Source: Stenotrophomonas sp. 364
GTDB lineage: Bacteria; Pseudomonadota; Gammaproteobacteria; Xanthomonadales; Xanthomonadaceae
Assembly (NCBI RefSeq): GCF_009832905.1
Contig: NZ_CP047135.1
Span: 102,001 to 166,000 of the forward strand
Length of the DNA stretch: 64,000 bases
Direction: 5' to 3'
Part shown: one piece after another, positions 62,522 through 64,000 of the stretch
How the letters are laid out: every line of letters starts with the position of its first letter
How positions within the stretch are numbered: position 1 is the stretch's first letter
Made by a program: the position numbers and the translations under genes
The notes under the pieces: generated by a model
Seen by the model: the letters and a program-made list of their open reading frames with translations, nothing else
The model's database searches: none
What the model was told of the DNA's origin: nothing

Positions 62522-64000
62522 ATGAAACGTTGGCAGGTCATGATCGGCGGAGTGGTGGCGATCACCGCTGCGGCACTCGCATGGACGTCTTTCGACATGC
62601 CTGCACGGGCGCCGGTTGAACAGGGCCCGGTACCCACGCCGCTGGCGTGGCAGGCGCAGATGGAGGTGCTCGCCGGTGATGGGGTGGGTGGACTGCGTGA
62701 TGGTGCCGGTGCGCAGGCGCGCTTCGCCGATCCGTATGCGCTGGCGGTTGATGCGCACGGCGTTGCCTACATCGCCGATGCCGGCGACAACAACCGTATC
62801 CGCCGGGTGTATCCCGATGGGCGCGTGGATACGTTGGCCGGCACCGGAGAGGGCTGGCGCGACGGGCCCGGTGCGCAGGCGCAGTTCCATACCCCATCCG
62901 GCATCGCGCTGGATGCCGCGGGCAACGTGTACGTGGCCGACACCGGCAACCACCGCATCCGCCGGATCGGCGCCGATGGCGTGGTGAGGACGCTCGCTGG
63001 CGACGGGGTGGCGGGCTTTGCCGATGGCCCGGCCGCGCAGGCGCGGTTCGATGCGCCGATGGGCGTGGCCGTGGATGCCAGCGGCCGCGTGTACGTGGCC
63101 GATACCTACAACGACCGCATCCGGGTGATCGAGCCCGATGGCACGGTGCGCACGGCAGCAGGCGGTGAGCAGCCGGGCAACGTCGATGGGTTCGGTGCCG
63201 AGACGCGGCTGGATACGCCGGTGGCCCTGGCGCTGGACTCGCACGGCAACCTGTTGATCGCCGACCTGTACAACAACGCCATCCGGCGGCTGTCGCCGGA
63301 CGGCATGCTGCGCACCCAGGTGGCCGACGGCAGCGTGATGAGCGGTCCGTTGTCGGTGGCCGTTACGCATGATGATGTGCTGTACGTGGGCGACATCAAC
63401 GGCAAGGTGGTGCAGGTGTCCACACAGGGCCACCAGGTGGCGTTGGCCGGTGTTTCACCGCAGCCGCGCTTTGCGCGGCCCAGCGGGCTGGCGCTGGATG
63501 CGCAGGGCGCTGTCTACCTGGCCGATGCCGCGGCGTACCGCGTGCACCGCTTGCGTCCGCTGGACATCGGTGCGGTGCCGGCACCGGCATTGACCGGTCC
63601 CGCTGCCGACGCCCCGCTGCCGGTGACGCGCGGGCGCTGGCCGCTGGCTCCCCAGGACGGGTGGCATGAAGTGGTGGGCACGCTGGGTGAGGTACGCGGC
63701 AACTTCAGCGGCGAGAGCCGCCACCACCTGCACGGCGGCTTCGATATCCGCGGCGATGTCGGCCAGCGCGTGCTGGCCATCTCCGATGGCAAGGTCGACA
63801 GCGCCTTTGCCAGCTGGTCGGTCGGCGGGCAGGCCGAAGGCATGGCGCTGGGTCGGCTCAAGTACATCCACATGCAGGTGGGGCGCGATCCGCGTGGCCA
63901 GCCGTTCGACGCCCGCTGGCAGCAGGTGCTGGGGGTGGATGGCAAACTGGAACGGGTACGCGTGCGCCGTGGCACGCGCTTCCATGTGGGCGAGCCGCTG
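62522..64000 (+). CDS. NHL-repeat protein with C-terminal M23-like domain, 3'-truncated by the window
   Basis: The visible 493 residues begin with a signal anchor (MIGGVVAITAAALAW). About five to six NHL/propeller repeats follow (RFADPYALAVDAHGVAYIADAGDNNRIRRVYPDGRVDTLAG; HTPSGIALDAAGNVYVADTGNHRIRRIGADGVVRTLAG; DAPMGVAVDASGRVYVADTYNDRIRVI). The C-terminal part starts at GRWPLAPQDGWHEVVG and contains HHLHGGFDIRGDVGQRVLAISDGKV, which resembles the H-x3-D motif of M23 (LytM-type) peptidases. The frame stays open at the window end. An NHL propeller joined to an M23-like domain is uncommon. It reads away from the TPR gene, 123 bases off. Confidence 0.82.
   Translation, partial: MKRWQVMIGGVVAITAAALAWTSFDMPARAPVEQGPVPTPLAWQAQMEVLAGDGVGGLRDGAGAQARFADPYALAVDAHGVAYIADAGDNNRIRRVYPDGRVDTLAGTGEGWRDGPGAQAQFHTPSGIALDAAGNVYVADTGNHRIRRIGADGVVRTLAGDGVAGFADGPAAQARFDAPMGVAVDASGRVYVADTYNDRIRVIEPDGTVRTAAGGEQPGNVDGFGAETRLDTPVALALDSHGNLLIADLYNNAIRRLSPDGMLRTQVADGSVMSGPLSVAVTHDDVLYVGDINGKVVQVSTQGHQVALAGVSPQPRFARPSGLALDAQGAVYLADAAAYRVHRLRPLDIGAVPAPALTGPAADAPLPVTRGRWPLAPQDGWHEVVGTLGEVRGNFSGESRHHLHGGFDIRGDVGQRVLAISDGKVDSAFASWSVGGQAEGMALGRLKYIHMQVGRDPRGQPFDARWQQVLGVDGKLERVRVRRGTRFHVGEPL

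Overview
This is a continuous stretch of GC-rich bacterial chromosome. It most likely comes from Stenotrophomonas (Xanthomonadaceae). The main evidence is a set of short palindromes that begin with GTAG, have a GCCGGGC/GCCCGGC stem, and occur singly, as inverted pairs and as tandem pairs. These match the SMAG REP family of S. maltophilia. A REP-associated tyrosine transposase (RAYT) gene is also present. The housekeeping genes (glnE, homodimeric-type aceE, cycA, a BlaI/BlaR-like cluster, zigA) fit the same group. No rRNA, tRNA or CRISPR array was seen.

Layout. 1-15 kb is core chromosome: the 3' part of glnE, a SMAG cluster, a queuosine-precursor transporter, a pair of tandem secreted paralogues next to a DUF2145 gene, an ELM1-like gene, a RutE-like reductase, a YceI lipoprotein, a PadR/siderophore-interacting-protein pair and aceE. 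About 15.1-33 kb is an accessory region that starts directly after the aceE terminator. It opens with a visibly AT-rich ATPase + DUF4435 pair (PARIS-like), followed by an HNH endonuclease, a SymE-like toxin preceded by an elaborate set of complementary RNA segments resembling phage C4 antisense RNA, and an RHH antitoxin-like gene. Next come seven genes reading leftward (20.2-29.2 kb): two glycine-rich membrane proteins flanking a TerB-like protein, a WYL regulator, a small membrane-tailed protein, and a McrB-like/McrC-like restriction pair. The region ends with an orphan PAAR-Ntox15 type VI effector and its Tdi1-like immunity gene. 33.3-64 kb is core again: a YncE-like propeller, serine hydrolase/BlaR/BlaI, GAF and EAL signalling proteins, metal homeostasis (DmeF with a CsoR/RcnR regulator; MerC and ZigA on either side of a Zur-like box), an ABC-F protein, a LysR/MFS pair, a polysaccharide deacetylase, CycA, a lytic transglycosylase, a TPR protein and an NHL-repeat/M23 protein that runs off the end.

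How the genes fit together. The accessory block is a defence and competition island: nucleases that restrict foreign DNA, an ATPase-Toprim pair likely to trigger abortive infection, toxin genes and a contact-delivered DNase. The seven-gene leftward array is the strongest candidate for an undescribed multi-component system. The RNA architecture upstream of the SymE-like gene is the most unusual regulatory structure. Elsewhere, SMAG repeats sit so tightly against genes that the TAG inside their GTAG serves as the stop codon of three separate genes.

Functions are assigned from motif and family recognition by eye. No database search was run.
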